Shown: one piece after another, positions 17,477-26,571 of the stretch
Position numbering within the stretch: the first letter of the stretch is position 1
Layout of the letters: each line of letters begins with the position of its first letter
Assembly: GCF_002355335.1 (NCBI RefSeq)
Contig: NZ_AP014946.1
Location: 4,355,501-4,419,500 of the forward strand
DNA: 64,000 nucleotides
Source of the DNA: Variibacter gotjawalensis
Lineage (GTDB): Bacteria; Pseudomonadota; Alphaproteobacteria; Rhizobiales; Xanthobacteraceae
Direction: 5' to 3'
Made by a program: the position numbers and the translations under genes
The notes under the pieces: model-generated
Seen by the model: the letters and a program-made list of their open reading frames with translations, nothing else
What the model was told of the DNA's origin: nothing
Database searches by the model: none

Positions 17477-19957
17477 TTACTCGGCCGCGTCGCGAAGCTT
17501 CAGCGGAAAGATACACGTAACTGTTGTCCCCTGGCCTTCCACCGATGTGAGGTCGACCCTTCCCCCATGTAATTCCACAAAAGACCTGACAATGGAAAGA
17601 CCTAGGCCGGCACCACGGTGCGGGGAACCGCGGGAATCTGTCTCAAAGCGGTTGAACACACGCTCCAGTTGTTCTGCCGGAATGCCTTTGCCGTGATCCT
17701 CGACAGTCAACGCGAGTTGCTCGTTGTTGCGTGAGGCCACAAGGCGAATGGTACCATTGGGTGGAGAGAACTGAATGGCGTTAGAGAGCAGGTTATAGAG
17801 AATCTGCCGCACCCGCCGTTCGTCGGCCGGAAACGCGCCAATGTTCTCATCCGCGAGAACCTCGAGACGCAACGAACGCTCGTTGAGGCGGTCCTGCAGG
17901 CCCTCGGCCGCAGCCGCGATGGTCTTGCGCACATCGACCGCGCCGACGTCGAGCTTCATCGCGCCGGCATCGATCGAAGCAAGATCCAGAATGTCGTTGA
18001 TGATGGCCAGCAGCGCGCCGCTCGATGACGAGATATAGCCAAGATACTCGCGCTGTTTGCCGGTCAGCGGACCGGTCGTGTCGTCATGCAGCAGGTGCGT
18101 GAAGCCGATGATGTTGGTCAGCGGCGTACGCAACTCATACGACACGTGATGCACAAAGTCGCTTTTGAGATCGTCGGCGGCGACCAGCGCATCGTTGCGC
18201 TCGCGCAGCGCGCGCTCGACGTTGACGGTGTCAGTGACGTCGAGGAAGCAGACCAGCGTCGAGCCATCCGGCAGCGGTACGGTCTGACAATCGAGCACCG
18301 CGCCGTCGGTCCGCTCGAGCCGGCTCGCAAGCGTCTCCCTGCGTTCGAGGCCCGTGACGGCGGTGCGCAATTCGCCCCACCACTCGGCATCGCGATAGAG
18401 CGGCGCGGCCCATGAGATGACGCTCTCGATATGCGGACGGCCGGCGAGTTGCGCCGTCGTGATCTTCCACATGCGCGAAAACGCCGCGTTGAAGAGCCGC
18501 AAGCGTCCGTCGCTGCCGAACACCGCGAGCGCTTCGGAGAGATTCTCCAACGTCTCGCCTTGCACGCGCATCACGGCGTCGTAACGACGCTCGAGATCGA
18601 GCCGCTCCGTCACGTCGTCGAACACGTAAGTGATGCCGCCACCCGGATCTGGGGTCGTCACGACACGAAGCGTCTTGCCGTCCGGCAGATGCCAGAGTTG
18701 CTCGCCTGGCTCGACCGCGCGATAGGCTTCGTGCAGTTGCTTGCGCCACTGACGGAAATCGAGCTGCTCGGGAAGTTTCCGCGCTGCGCGCAATTTGTCG
18801 AGGATCGCTCCGTCCGTCGGGTTTTGATCGAGGAAGCTCGCGTCGAGATCCCACAACGTGCGATAGGCCGCATTGGTAAACGTCACGCGCTGATCCGCGC
18901 CGAATACCGCGACAGCGGTCGGCAGCTGATCGAGCGTGCGGTTGTGTGCTTGGACCTTCTGCGCGATCTCGTCGCGCATATTCTCCACTTCGGTGACGTC
19001 GAGACCGATACCAGCGCTACCGCGATCCGACGGCAGATCGAGCACGTCGAAGAGCCGGCGGCGGCCTGCGATAACCACCGGCGTGCGCAACGCGAATTGT
19101 TGTCCGCCCGCATGCGCCCGCTGCCACTCCTCGCGCGCCGGACGATCCAGCAATTCGACTTGTCGGTTCAGCACGTCGTCGGATGTCGGCGACGAAACCG
19201 CTGCGGCGTATGCCGGATTGACCCAAATGATATGGCCTTCGCGGTCGCGCGCCCATAGCGGCGCCGGGATTGCGTCGAGCAGCATGCGCACCGGCTCGAT
19301 ATCGGCGATAAGGCGCTGGTGCGCGTCGCGCAATTCAGCCAGCGCACGCTCCAGGCCGCCGACATCCTTGAGCCGCAAAATGGCGCGGCCCGAAATAGCG
19401 CGGCCTTCCGCCTCGACGTAGCGCCCAGCCAGCGTCGGCGTCATCATGCGGAAGCCTTCACCGCGTGAGCGCAACGTTGCGACGGCTTGTTCGAGATTGC
19501 GCGCCTGCTCGGGCGGCAGCCAACTGCCGAAAGTCAGCACGCGGCGCGGAATGGGCGTCGCCGTAATCGCGCTGACATCGCCGATGAAATCGGGCTCGTC
19601 GCGACCGGCTTCCCACAACACATAGACTTGCGGCTCGCTGCTGAGCAACGCGACCGCGCGGTCGGCCTCCGCGCGCAATGCAGCCCCTTCGGCGCGCGCC
19701 TTCGTTTCGGCGGCGGAAAGCCGCGCGCGCGAACGCACCAGAATAATCGCAGTGAGTGTTGCAAAGCTCGCAGCGCCGATGATCAGCGCGGAGCCGATCA
19801 CGGCCTGCCGCGACACAAGTCCGAGGCTGGATATGAAGCCGGGATCGCTTGCCTGCACGGACGCCGCAAAGGCCCCGCCCTGCTGAGTCAGCCAGGCGAG
19901 CCCTGTCGATGCCATCAGTCGTGCAGATGCGCTCCCGCGATTGGCCGGGATGGCCAT
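17477..19957 (-). CDS. divL: DivL-like PAS sensor pseudo-histidine kinase
   Basis: An 826-residue membrane-tethered kinase with one hydrophobic segment near residues 50-73, several PAS-type sensor regions from about 200 to 570, a dimerisation helix and a C-terminal HATPase. The H-box reads HVSYELRTPLTN, with Tyr607 where histidine kinases have the phosphorylated His. The ATP-binding motifs look intact: NLLSNAIQF, DHGKGIP, FNRFE and GAGLGLSIV. Tyr at this site is the hallmark of Caulobacter DivL, which controls CckA and hence CtrA in the asymmetric cell cycle. Orthology is supported by the motif and by the tsaE neighbourhood I recall for divL. Expected output is regulatory rather than phosphotransfer. 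Confidence 0.8.
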   Translation of the reverse strand: MAIPANRGSASARLMASTGLAWLTQQGGAFAASVQASDPGFISSLGLVSRQAVIGSALIIGAASFATLTAIILVRSRARLSAAETKARAEGAALRAEADRAVALLSSEPQVYVLWEAGRDEPDFIGDVSAITATPIPRRVLTFGSWLPPEQARNLEQAVATLRSRGEGFRMMTPTLAGRYVEAEGRAISGRAILRLKDVGGLERALAELRDAHQRLIADIEPVRMLLDAIPAPLWARDREGHIIWVNPAYAAAVSSPTSDDVLNRQVELLDRPAREEWQRAHAGGQQFALRTPVVIAGRRRLFDVLDLPSDRGSAGIGLDVTEVENMRDEIAQKVQAHNRTLDQLPTAVAVFGADQRVTFTNAAYRTLWDLDASFLDQNPTDGAILDKLRAARKLPEQLDFRQWRKQLHEAYRAVEPGEQLWHLPDGKTLRVVTTPDPGGGITYVFDDVTERLDLERRYDAVMRVQGETLENLSEALAVFGSDGRLRLFNAAFSRMWKITTAQLAGRPHIESVISWAAPLYRDAEWWGELRTAVTGLERRETLASRLERTDGAVLDCQTVPLPDGSTLVCFLDVTDTVNVERALRERNDALVAADDLKSDFVHHVSYELRTPLTNIIGFTHLLHDDTTGPLTGKQREYLGYISSSSGALLAIINDILDLASIDAGAMKLDVGAVDVRKTIAAAAEGLQDRLNERSLRLEVLADENIGAFPADERRVRQILYNLLSNAIQFSPPNGTIRLVASRNNEQLALTVEDHGKGIPAEQLERVFNRFETDSRGSPHRGAGLGLSIVRSFVELHGGRVDLTSVEGQGTTVTCIFPLKLRDAAE

Positions 19958-20125
19958 GCCTCATGCCCCTCTTGCGATCTACGTCCGCGCTACAATCCGC
20001 AGATCGCCTTGCGGGGAACGGCCGCTCGTCCCCCGAATCACAGCAATGTAACCGGAGGTTTCAGGGTCGTTAAGAGTCCAGATCGTGAACTTGAAAAATG
20101 AGCGGGGACAGCGGCTCAAACGCCA

Positions 20126-20605
20126 CTAAATGGCGCTGGCCGGAGGTGTCGTAACGCCGGTCGAACCGAACCCACCAGTCCCGCGCGCCGTCTCATCCAA
20201 CGTCTCGGCCTCGATCAACCGAGCGGAGAGCACGGCCGCGATGACCACCTGCGCGATGCGGGCGCCGCGCTCGATCAGCGCCGGTGTTTTCCCGTGGTTG
20301 ATCAGCAAGACTTTGACCTCGCCGCGATAATCGGCGTCGATCGTCCCCGGCGCGTTCAGCACCGTGAGCCCCTGCTTCGCGGCCAGCCCGGAGCGCGGAC
20401 GCACCTGCGCCTCGGTGCCGGGCGGCAGCGCGAAGGCAAGTCCGGTCGGAACCGCAGCCCATTCGCCCGGCGCAATCGACATCGGCGCATCGGCGGCCAC
20501 CGCCGCATGCAGGTCGAACCCGGCCGCCAGCGCCGATTGGTACGCCGGCAGCGGAAGGTCCTGCCCGTGCGGCAGGCGCATGATCTTTACGTCCACGGAA
20601 GTCAT
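20126..20605 (-). CDS. dut: Deoxyuridine 5'-triphosphate nucleotidohydrolase
   Basis: A 159-residue trimeric dUTPase that hydrolyses dUTP to dUMP, keeping uracil out of DNA and supplying thymidylate synthesis. The five conserved motifs are visible, including [34 protein letters not shown] and the C-terminal GTGGFGSTG that closes over the substrate. Its ATG overlaps the coaBC stop by four bases, so it is the last gene of the ubiE-ubiB-coaBC-dut unit. The coaBC-dut link is a known bacterial arrangement. Confidence 0.97.
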   Translation of the reverse strand: MTSVDVKIMRLPHGQDLPLPAYQSALAAGFDLHAAVAADAPMSIAPGEWAAVPTGLAFALPPGTEAQVRPRSGLAAKQGLTVLNAPGTIDADYRGEVKVLLINHGKTPALIERGARIAQVVIAAVLSARLIEAETLDETARGTGGFGSTGVTTPPASAI

Positions 20606-21819
20606 TTCTTGGCCAACATCTCACCGGCGCGGGCAACCAACTGCCGCGCGACATCGCTCTTCGACTGACTGGGCCACGTCTCGACACCTTTGGCCGAGAC
20701 AAGATGCACGCGGTTGGTGTCGCCACCCATCGCGCCGCCCGTCGGCGAAACATCGTTGGCGACGATGAAATCGCAGCCTTTGCGCGCGAGCTTCGCCTGC
20801 GCGTGCTCGATCACCTTCTCGGTCTCGGCCGCAAAGCCGATCACGAGCTTTGGCCGCTTCGCCTTGCGCTGCGCGATCGTCGCGAGGATGTCGGGATTCT
20901 CGACGAAGGTCAGCGACGGTGGCTTGCCGCCCTTCTTCTTGATCTTCTGGCCGCCTTCGTTGTCGACGCGCCAGTCCGCGACCGCCGCCGCGAAAATCGC
21001 GATGTCGGCCGGCAGCGCCTTTTCGACCGCCGCCACCATCTCGCGCGCGCTTTGTACTTTCACGACCGCGACGCCGGCCGGATCGGCAACACCGACCGGC
21101 CCCGACACCAACGTGACGCGCGCGCCGGCCGCAGCAGCCGCCGCCGCAATCGCGTGGCCCTGCTTGCCGGACGAACGGTTCGCGATGTAGCGCACCGGAT
21201 CGATCGCCTCATGCGTCGGCCCGGACGTGATCAACACATGCTTGCCGGCGAGCGGACCTTTGCCGACCGCGCCGCCGAGCAACTTTTCCACCGCCGCGAC
21301 GATCTCGAGTGGCTCAGCCATCCGGCCCACGCCCTTCTCGTTGCTCTCGGCCATCTCGCCCGCATTTGGGCCGACATACGTCACGCCGTCTTTTAGCAAC
21401 TGCGCGGCGTTCCGCTTTGTCGCGGCATGCGCCCACATATAAGGATTCATCGCCGGCGCCATCAGCACCGGCGCGCCGGTCGCGACGAGCACGGTTGAAG
21501 CAAGATCGTTGGCGAGCCCGTTCGCCGCCTTTGCCATCAGATCGGCGCTCGCGGGCGCGACGACGACGATGTCCGTGTCGCGTGCCAGGCGGATATGCCC
21601 GATATCGAACTCGTCGGTCTGATTGAAGATGTCCGTGAATGCGCGCTCGCCCGCAATCGCGCCGACCGCAAGCGGCGTCACGAATTCCTGCGCGGCCGCC
21701 GTCATCACGACGCGGACCTTCGCGCCGCGCTCGCGCAACCGCCGGATCAGGTCGAGGCTTTTGTAAGCCGCGATCCCGCCCGAAATGATGAGGAGGATGC
21801 GTTTCCCGGTCAGCGTCAT
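20602..21819 (-). CDS. coaBC: Phosphopantothenoylcysteine decarboxylase / phosphopantothenate-cysteine ligase
   Basis: A 405-residue bifunctional enzyme for two steps of coenzyme A synthesis. The N-terminal flavoprotein CoaC domain shows [11 protein letters not shown], the active-site His region and APAMNPYMW. The C-terminal CoaB ligase domain shows [25 protein letters not shown] and the ATP site IKKKGGKP. The frame is open far upstream, but homology starts at the ATG at 21819, which overlaps the ubiB stop by one base (TGATG). coaA, an earlier step in the same pathway, is encoded elsewhere in this window (33374-34327). Confidence 0.97.
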   Translation of the reverse strand: MTLTGKRILLIISGGIAAYKSLDLIRRLRERGAKVRVVMTAAAQEFVTPLAVGAIAGERAFTDIFNQTDEFDIGHIRLARDTDIVVVAPASADLMAKAANGLANDLASTVLVATGAPVLMAPAMNPYMWAHAATKRNAAQLLKDGVTYVGPNAGEMAESNEKGVGRMAEPLEIVAAVEKLLGGAVGKGPLAGKHVLITSGPTHEAIDPVRYIANRSSGKQGHAIAAAAAAAGARVTLVSGPVGVADPAGVAVVKVQSAREMVAAVEKALPADIAIFAAAVADWRVDNEGGQKIKKKGGKPPSLTFVENPDILATIAQRKAKRPKLVIGFAAETEKVIEHAQAKLARKGCDFIVANDVSPTGGAMGGDTNRVHLVSAKGVETWPSQSKSDVARQLVARAGEMLAKK

Positions 21820-23384
21820 CAGCGCCACCATACCATGATCGCAAGCAGCGCGGCGATCACCCAAAGGACGAACACGGTCCCGCGATTCCGCCGCGCTTCC
21901 GCCGCGCCGATCGCCGCGATCGTGTCCGGCGATAGCGTGATCCCGTTGCGCGTCGCCGCATCGAGCTGATCGAGCACATTGACGCCGCGCGACAGCAGCG
22001 CCGGAACTTGGCCGAGGAATTTGCCGAGTTCGGATGCGTTGCCGGCGGCGCCTTCGATCATGCCGGCCGGGCCGAGATGACGCTCGACCCATTCGCGCAC
22101 GACCGGCTCCGCCGTCGTCCACATATCGAGCTTCGGATCGAGCGAACGTGCGACGCCCTCGACGACGACCATCGTCTTCTGCAGGAGCAACAACTCAGGC
22201 CGCGTGCGCATGTCGAACAGGCCCGTCACCTCGAACAGCAAGGTGAGCAGCTTCGCCATCGAGATGTCTTCGGCCTTGCGATTGTGGATCGGCTCACCGA
22301 TCGCACGGATCGCCTGCGCAAAACTCTCGACCGAATGATGCGGCGGCACGTAGCCGGCCTCAAAATGCACCTCGGCGGTCCGCCGGTAATTGCGCGTGAT
22401 GAAGCCGTACAGAATCTCGGCGAGGAAACGGCGCTCTTTCAAGCCGAGCCGCCCCATGATGCCGAAGTCGACGAAAACGATGCGGCCTTGCGCGTCGACG
22501 AACAGATTGCCCGGATGCATGTCGGCGTGGAAATAGCCGTCACGCAAAGCATGACGCAAGAACGTCTGCATCAGCGTCCGGCCAAGCTTCGGCACGTCGA
22601 TGCCTTGCGCCGTCAGCGCGGCATGATCCGACAGCTTGACGCCCGTAATCCACTCGGTGGTCAGCACTTCGCGCGCAGTGCGATCCCAATCGACCGCCGG
22701 AATATGCACGCCTTCGTCATCTTTCGTGTTTGCTGCCATCTCGGACAGCGCAGCGGCTTCGAGCCGCAAATCCATCTCGATCGTGACCGACCGCGCGAGC
22801 GTGTCGACTGTCTCGACAAAACGCAGCCGCCGCGCTTCTGCCGAGCGCGCTTCCGCCTGGCGCGCGAAGTAATCGAAACGGACGAGATCGCCGCGCAGCA
22901 AGCTCGCGACGCCGGGGCGCAAGACTTTAACGGCAACCGTCTTCGGCCCGTCCTCGGTCGCGACATCGCAACGATGCACCTGCGCAATCGACGCAGCCGC
23001 AACGGCCGGACCGAAAGTCGTGTAAGCCTCGCGCACCGGACGCTCTAACGCGCGCGCGACAGTCGCCTCCGCTTCGGCTTGCGGAAACGGCGCCATGCGA
23101 TCCTGCAGCGTTTCGAGATCGCGCGCGAGCGCGACACCAACCACATCCGGCCGCGTCGCCAAAAACTGTCCGAGCTTCACGTAAGTCGGCCCGAGCCGGC
23201 CTAGCGCTTTCGCCAAACGTATGCCGCTTGCAGCGTCGGTCTTGCGTTCGAAGATACGACCGATCTTGACGGCAACGCGGGCCGGCCACGGCAACGGCTC
23301 GGGATCGATCAGTGACAGCACGCCCTCGCGCGCGAAGACGAAACCGGTGCGCACCATCGGAATAGCGTGGAGAATGCCGATCAC
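21819..23384 (-). CDS. ubiB: UbiB/ABC1-family atypical kinase for ubiquinone synthesis
   Basis: A 521-residue UbiB-family protein that supports ubiquinone biosynthesis as an ATPase acting on lipid intermediates or the Ubi complex. The family hallmark KxGQ is present in [15 protein letters not shown], with the alanine-rich ASIAQVH loop in place of a normal kinase glycine loop, and catalytic [10 protein letters not shown]-terminal hydrophobic segment ([17 protein letters not shown]) anchors it in the membrane. The GTG at 23384 is taken as start because it overlaps the ubiE stop in GTGA, as expected for coupled genes. Confidence 0.95.
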   Translation of the reverse strand: MIGILHAIPMVRTGFVFAREGVLSLIDPEPLPWPARVAVKIGRIFERKTDAASGIRLAKALGRLGPTYVKLGQFLATRPDVVGVALARDLETLQDRMAPFPQAEAEATVARALERPVREAYTTFGPAVAAASIAQVHRCDVATEDGPKTVAVKVLRPGVASLLRGDLVRFDYFARQAEARSAEARRLRFVETVDTLARSVTIEMDLRLEAAALSEMAANTKDDEGVHIPAVDWDRTAREVLTTEWITGVKLSDHAALTAQGIDVPKLGRTLMQTFLRHALRDGYFHADMHPGNLFVDAQGRIVFVDFGIMGRLGLKERRFLAEILYGFITRNYRRTAEVHFEAGYVPPHHSVESFAQAIRAIGEPIHNRKAEDISMAKLLTLLFEVTGLFDMRTRPELLLLQKTMVVVEGVARSLDPKLDMWTTAEPVVREWVERHLGPAGMIEGAAGNASELGKFLGQVPALLSRGVNVLDQLDAATRNGITLSPDTIAAIGAAEARRNRGTVFVLWVIAALLAIMVWWR

Positions 23385-24148
23385 AGACGCCAGCCTGAAT
23401 GCATCGCCACGATGCCGCCCGTCATCGGCGTCCATGTCGCGCGTGCGAAACCGGCCTTGCGCATCATCTCGGCAAAGACCGGCGGCTTCGGAAAACGGCG
23501 GATCGACTCGACGAGATAGCGATACGACTCCGCATCGCCCGCGATAGCCTGTCCCATCGCCGGAATAACGTTGAACGAATAGAGGTCGTAAACCTTGTCG
23601 AGGCCAGGCACATCGGCCTGGGAAAACTCGAGACACAGAAAGCGTCCGCCCGGCCTCAGCACGCGATACGCTTCGCTGAGCGCCGCATCGATGCGCGGCA
23701 CGTTGCGAATGCCGAATGCGACCGTGTAGGCGTCGAACTGCTTGTCCGGAAACGGCAACGACTCCGCATTCCCCTCGATGAACTCCGCAGCGCCGAGCGC
23801 GACGTGTTTCTCCAAACGCTCGCGACCGACGGCCAGCATTTCGCCGTTGATGTCGAGAACGGTCGCGTGTGTGCCTTCACCGCCCGCTTCGAGCACGCGC
23901 ATAGCGACATCGCCGGTGCCACCCGCAACATCGAGATGACGGAACGGCGCGTCATTGCGCGGCGGATTGACCGCCGTCACCAGCGTGTCTTTCCACGCAC
24001 GATGCAGCCCGACCGACATCACGTCGTTCATCAGATCGTAGCGGCGCGCGACCTTGTGGAACACGTCGTCCACGAGGCGTTGCTTTTCGCCGGAATCGAC
24101 GTCGCGGAAGCCGAAATGGGTGGAGTTATCGCTCACGCCTACTGACAC
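23381..24148 (-). CDS. ubiE: Ubiquinone/menaquinone biosynthesis C-methyltransferase UbiE
   Basis: This 255-residue SAM-dependent methyltransferase performs the C-methylation step of ubiquinone synthesis. Family motifs are present: [17 protein letters not shown] near residue 30, the SAM loop [12 protein letters not shown], and the UbiE signature [23 protein letters not shown]. It is first in the ubiE-ubiB-coaBC-dut unit and divergent from mutM across about 96 bases that must hold both promoters. A GTG start at 24148 is used; an in-frame GTG at 24136 is an alternative. Confidence 0.96.
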   Translation of the reverse strand: MSVGVSDNSTHFGFRDVDSGEKQRLVDDVFHKVARRYDLMNDVMSVGLHRAWKDTLVTAVNPPRNDAPFRHLDVAGGTGDVAMRVLEAGGEGTHATVLDINGEMLAVGRERLEKHVALGAAEFIEGNAESLPFPDKQFDAYTVAFGIRNVPRIDAALSEAYRVLRPGGRFLCLEFSQADVPGLDKVYDLYSFNVIPAMGQAIAGDAESYRYLVESIRRFPKPPVFAEMMRKAGFARATWTPMTGGIVAMHSGWRL

Positions 24149-24244
24149 CTTTTTGCCCCGCCTAACATAGCGCCTCGGAGGCGAAGAGGCTATGAACGCT
24201 CAGGAACAAAATCGCAAGCGGTTAACGATCCCGAGCGCCCCGAG

Positions 24245-25126
24245 ATGCCCGAGCTTCCCGAAGTCGAAACCGTCCGCCGTGGGCTGCTGCCCGCGATGGA
24301 GGGTGCGCGATTCACCAAAGTCGAGACGCGGCGGCCGAATCTACGCTGGCCGTTCCCGGAGCGCATGGCCGAACGCATGGCGGGAACGCGCGTCCAAGCG
24401 CTGACGCGCCGCGCCAAATACATGATCGCGGAACTCTCGTCCGGCGAGTCGCTGATCATGCATCTCGGCATGTCGGGTTCGTTCCGCATCGAGGATGCGA
24501 AGGGCAAGAATACGCCCGGGGAATTTCATCATCCTCGCAGCAAACTTGCCGCGCACGACCACGTCGTCTTCACGATGGAGAGCGGCACCGAAATCGTCTT
24601 CAACGATCCGCGCCGCTTCGGCTTCATGTTGCTGATGCCCGATGCCGAACTCCGCGCACACCCGCTACTCGCCGGTCTCGGGCCAGAACCTCTCGGCAAC
24701 GCGTTCGACGCTGCAATGCTGGCTACCGCTTGCCGCGGCAAGCGGACATCACTCAAAGCCGCCTTGATGGATCAGACCGTCGTCGCCGGGCTTGGCAATA
24801 TCTACGTCTGCGAAGCGCTGCATCTGTCGCATCTGTCGCCGAAGCGTGGCGCCGCGACGCTGGCAAACCGCAACGGCACGCCGCACCCCCGCGCGGTCGC
24901 GCTCGTCGATGCGATTAAGATCGTGCTGGGCCGTGCGATCCGCGCCGGCGGCTCGTCGCTCCGCGATCATCGCCAGACCAACGGCGACCTCGGTTACTTC
25001 CAGCACGATTTCTCGGTCTATGATCGCGAGGGCGAGCCCTGCCGTACAACGGGTTGCGGCGGAACGATCAAACGCATCGTCCAGCAGGGACGCTCGACGT
25101 TCTATTGTCCGAAGTGCCAGAAGTAA
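24245..25126 (+). CDS. mutM: Formamidopyrimidine-DNA glycosylase
   Basis: A 293-residue bifunctional base-excision enzyme that removes 8-oxoguanine and FapyG and nicks the strand. The N-terminus [14 protein letters not shown] supplies the catalytic Pro2 and Glu3. The helix-two-turn-helix region carries [15 protein letters not shown]. The C-terminal zinc finger has four cysteines in PCRTTGCGG and YCPKCQK. It is divergent from ubiE, an arrangement usual in alphaproteobacteria. A palindromic repeat follows within 30 bases. Confidence 0.98.
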   Translation: MPELPEVETVRRGLLPAMEGARFTKVETRRPNLRWPFPERMAERMAGTRVQALTRRAKYMIAELSSGESLIMHLGMSGSFRIEDAKGKNTPGEFHHPRSKLAAHDHVVFTMESGTEIVFNDPRRFGFMLLMPDAELRAHPLLAGLGPEPLGNAFDAAMLATACRGKRTSLKAALMDQTVVAGLGNIYVCEALHLSHLSPKRGAATLANRNGTPHPRAVALVDAIKIVLGRAIRAGGSSLRDHRQTNGDLGYFQHDFSVYDREGEPCRTTGCGGTIKRIVQQGRSTFYCPKCQK

Positions 25127-25151
25127 TTTCGCGTCGCCGCCGCATCCTCCC

Positions 25152-25289
25152 ACCCTCCCCTGGAGGGGGAGGGTCGCGAACGAAGTGAGCGGGGTGGGGT
25201 GACCTGCAACGCGAGTAGATTTCACCCCTCCCCGACGTCTCGCCGCGCTACGCGCGCTCGCCATCGACCCTCCCCCTCCAGGGGAGGGT
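25152..25289. repeat. Palindromic intergenic repeat with perfect 25-base arms
   Basis: The arm at 25152-25176 is the exact reverse complement of 25265-25289, giving a 25-base-pair stem around an 88-base centre. Each arm is itself near-palindromic (CTCCCCTGGAGGGGGAGG). Inside are a second imperfect pair, GGGGTGGGGTGA and TCACCCCTCCCC. It lies between mutM and the end of the convergent ABC binding-protein gene, the usual place for REP/BIME-type elements. No transposase is nearby. A related element is at 63224-63353. Confidence 0.85.
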
Positions 25290-25312
25290 GGCGACTATCG
25301 CAATCGCCGAGT

Positions 25313-26350
25313 TTAGCTGATCTTGCGGTCGTCTTCCGGCGGCAGGAAGCGCGCGTCGAAGATGTCTTCGACTTTCGGCTTGTTCTTGAACGTATAACCG
25401 ATTGCTAGTTGTTCGAGCGCCGTATCCATGCGCGGCCCACGAATATCGCCGAGACCATTCATCCGCACATCCGCCGTCATCATGCTGTAGCGCACGACAG
25501 TGAGCAGCCGTTCAAGTTCAACATCGCGGCTTGCGCCGTTGTTTCGCCGCATCACGGCATCGATCGCCGAACTCGGATCCGTGATCGCAACCTTGAGGCC
25601 CGCAAGCAAGCCGCGCAGAAACGCCTGCAAGACATCCGGCCGCTCGGCCATCAGCTTCGTCGTCGCGAAGATCGAGTTGCCGTAAAGCTGCAGCCCATAA
25701 GACGACATCATCATCGTCGTGATGTCTTCGGCCGGGACGCCCTTGTCGCGCAGCGTGAACGGCGTACCGAATGCCTGCCCGGTCACGGCGTCGATCTCAC
25801 CAGCCGCGAGCATCGGCTCGCGCACCGGCATGCCGACATTCACGACCGTGATCTTCGAGATATCGATGCTGTTGAGCTTCGCGAAAATCGGCCACTGCGC
25901 GGTCGCCACTTCCTGCGCGGGCAGCCCGAGCTTCTTCCCGTCAAGGTCAGCCGGGCCGTAGATGCCCCGGCTCTTGCGGCCGACAATCGCGTAAGCCGGT
26001 TGATTGTTGACGATGAACACGGCCTTCATCGCGGCGCTGGGATTTTGATCGCGGAAGCGGATCATCTGGTTGATGTCGCCGACGCCGAGATCGTACGTGC
26101 CGCTCGCAACGCGCGAGATCGACTCGTGGCTCTGCGTTGCCATGTCGATCGAGACGTCGAGACCCTCGCGCTTGAAGAAGCCGCGTTCGAGCGCAACCCA
26201 AAATGGTGCGCTCGGCCCTTCGAGCCGTCCGTCCAGCGATAGTCTTAGAGGATTTCCGTTTTGCGCTCGCAGGCGTCCCGTACCGGCGACTGTCAGACCC
26301 GCTGCAGCCGTCAGAAACATGCACTCGCGTCGGGTGACGCCGATACGCAT
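25313..26350 (-). CDS. ABC transporter substrate-binding protein (NitT/TauT type), orphan
   Basis: A 345-residue periplasmic binding protein of the NMT1/THI5-like (SsuA/TauA) group. The leader MRIGVTRRECMFLTAAAG is twin-arginine-like, cleaved near RAQ. After it come APFWVALERGFFKREGLDV and the lobe-2 motif VGMPVREPMLAAGEIDAVTGQ. No permease or ATPase gene is adjacent, so the ligand and its transporter cannot be named. The frame stays open upstream of 26350, but the leader and AGGA spacing mark this ATG. It is divergent from putA across 221 bases. Confidence 0.85.
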   Translation of the reverse strand: MRIGVTRRECMFLTAAAGLTVAGTGRLRAQNGNPLRLSLDGRLEGPSAPFWVALERGFFKREGLDVSIDMATQSHESISRVASGTYDLGVGDINQMIRFRDQNPSAAMKAVFIVNNQPAYAIVGRKSRGIYGPADLDGKKLGLPAQEVATAQWPIFAKLNSIDISKITVVNVGMPVREPMLAAGEIDAVTGQAFGTPFTLRDKGVPAEDITTMMMSSYGLQLYGNSIFATTKLMAERPDVLQAFLRGLLAGLKVAITDPSSAIDAVMRRNNGASRDVELERLLTVVRYSMMTADVRMNGLGDIRGPRMDTALEQLAIGYTFKNKPKVEDIFDARFLPPEDDRKIS

Positions 26351-26571
26351 ACGTGCCGTCCTGTTCCCTGTCTCGATTCCCGAGATCGTTGAAATAGGAA
26401 CGCTACGCCGACGTCCCTGCGGGACACCGCAAAGACGTTTGCGAGCGAATGAATGACTATACCAAAGATCATGTCCGTCGTGTGGACAAGACAACAAATG
26501 ATTCAGTGTGTTACGAACACGGTTTACGCGGCAGCATGTCGCAGCGTTGTTAAGAATAGCGGCTACCCTCG

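Noticed and set aside
25152-25289. Possible CRISPR array or transposon ends
   Set aside because: Only one inverted pair, no spaced direct repeats, no cas or transposase gene.
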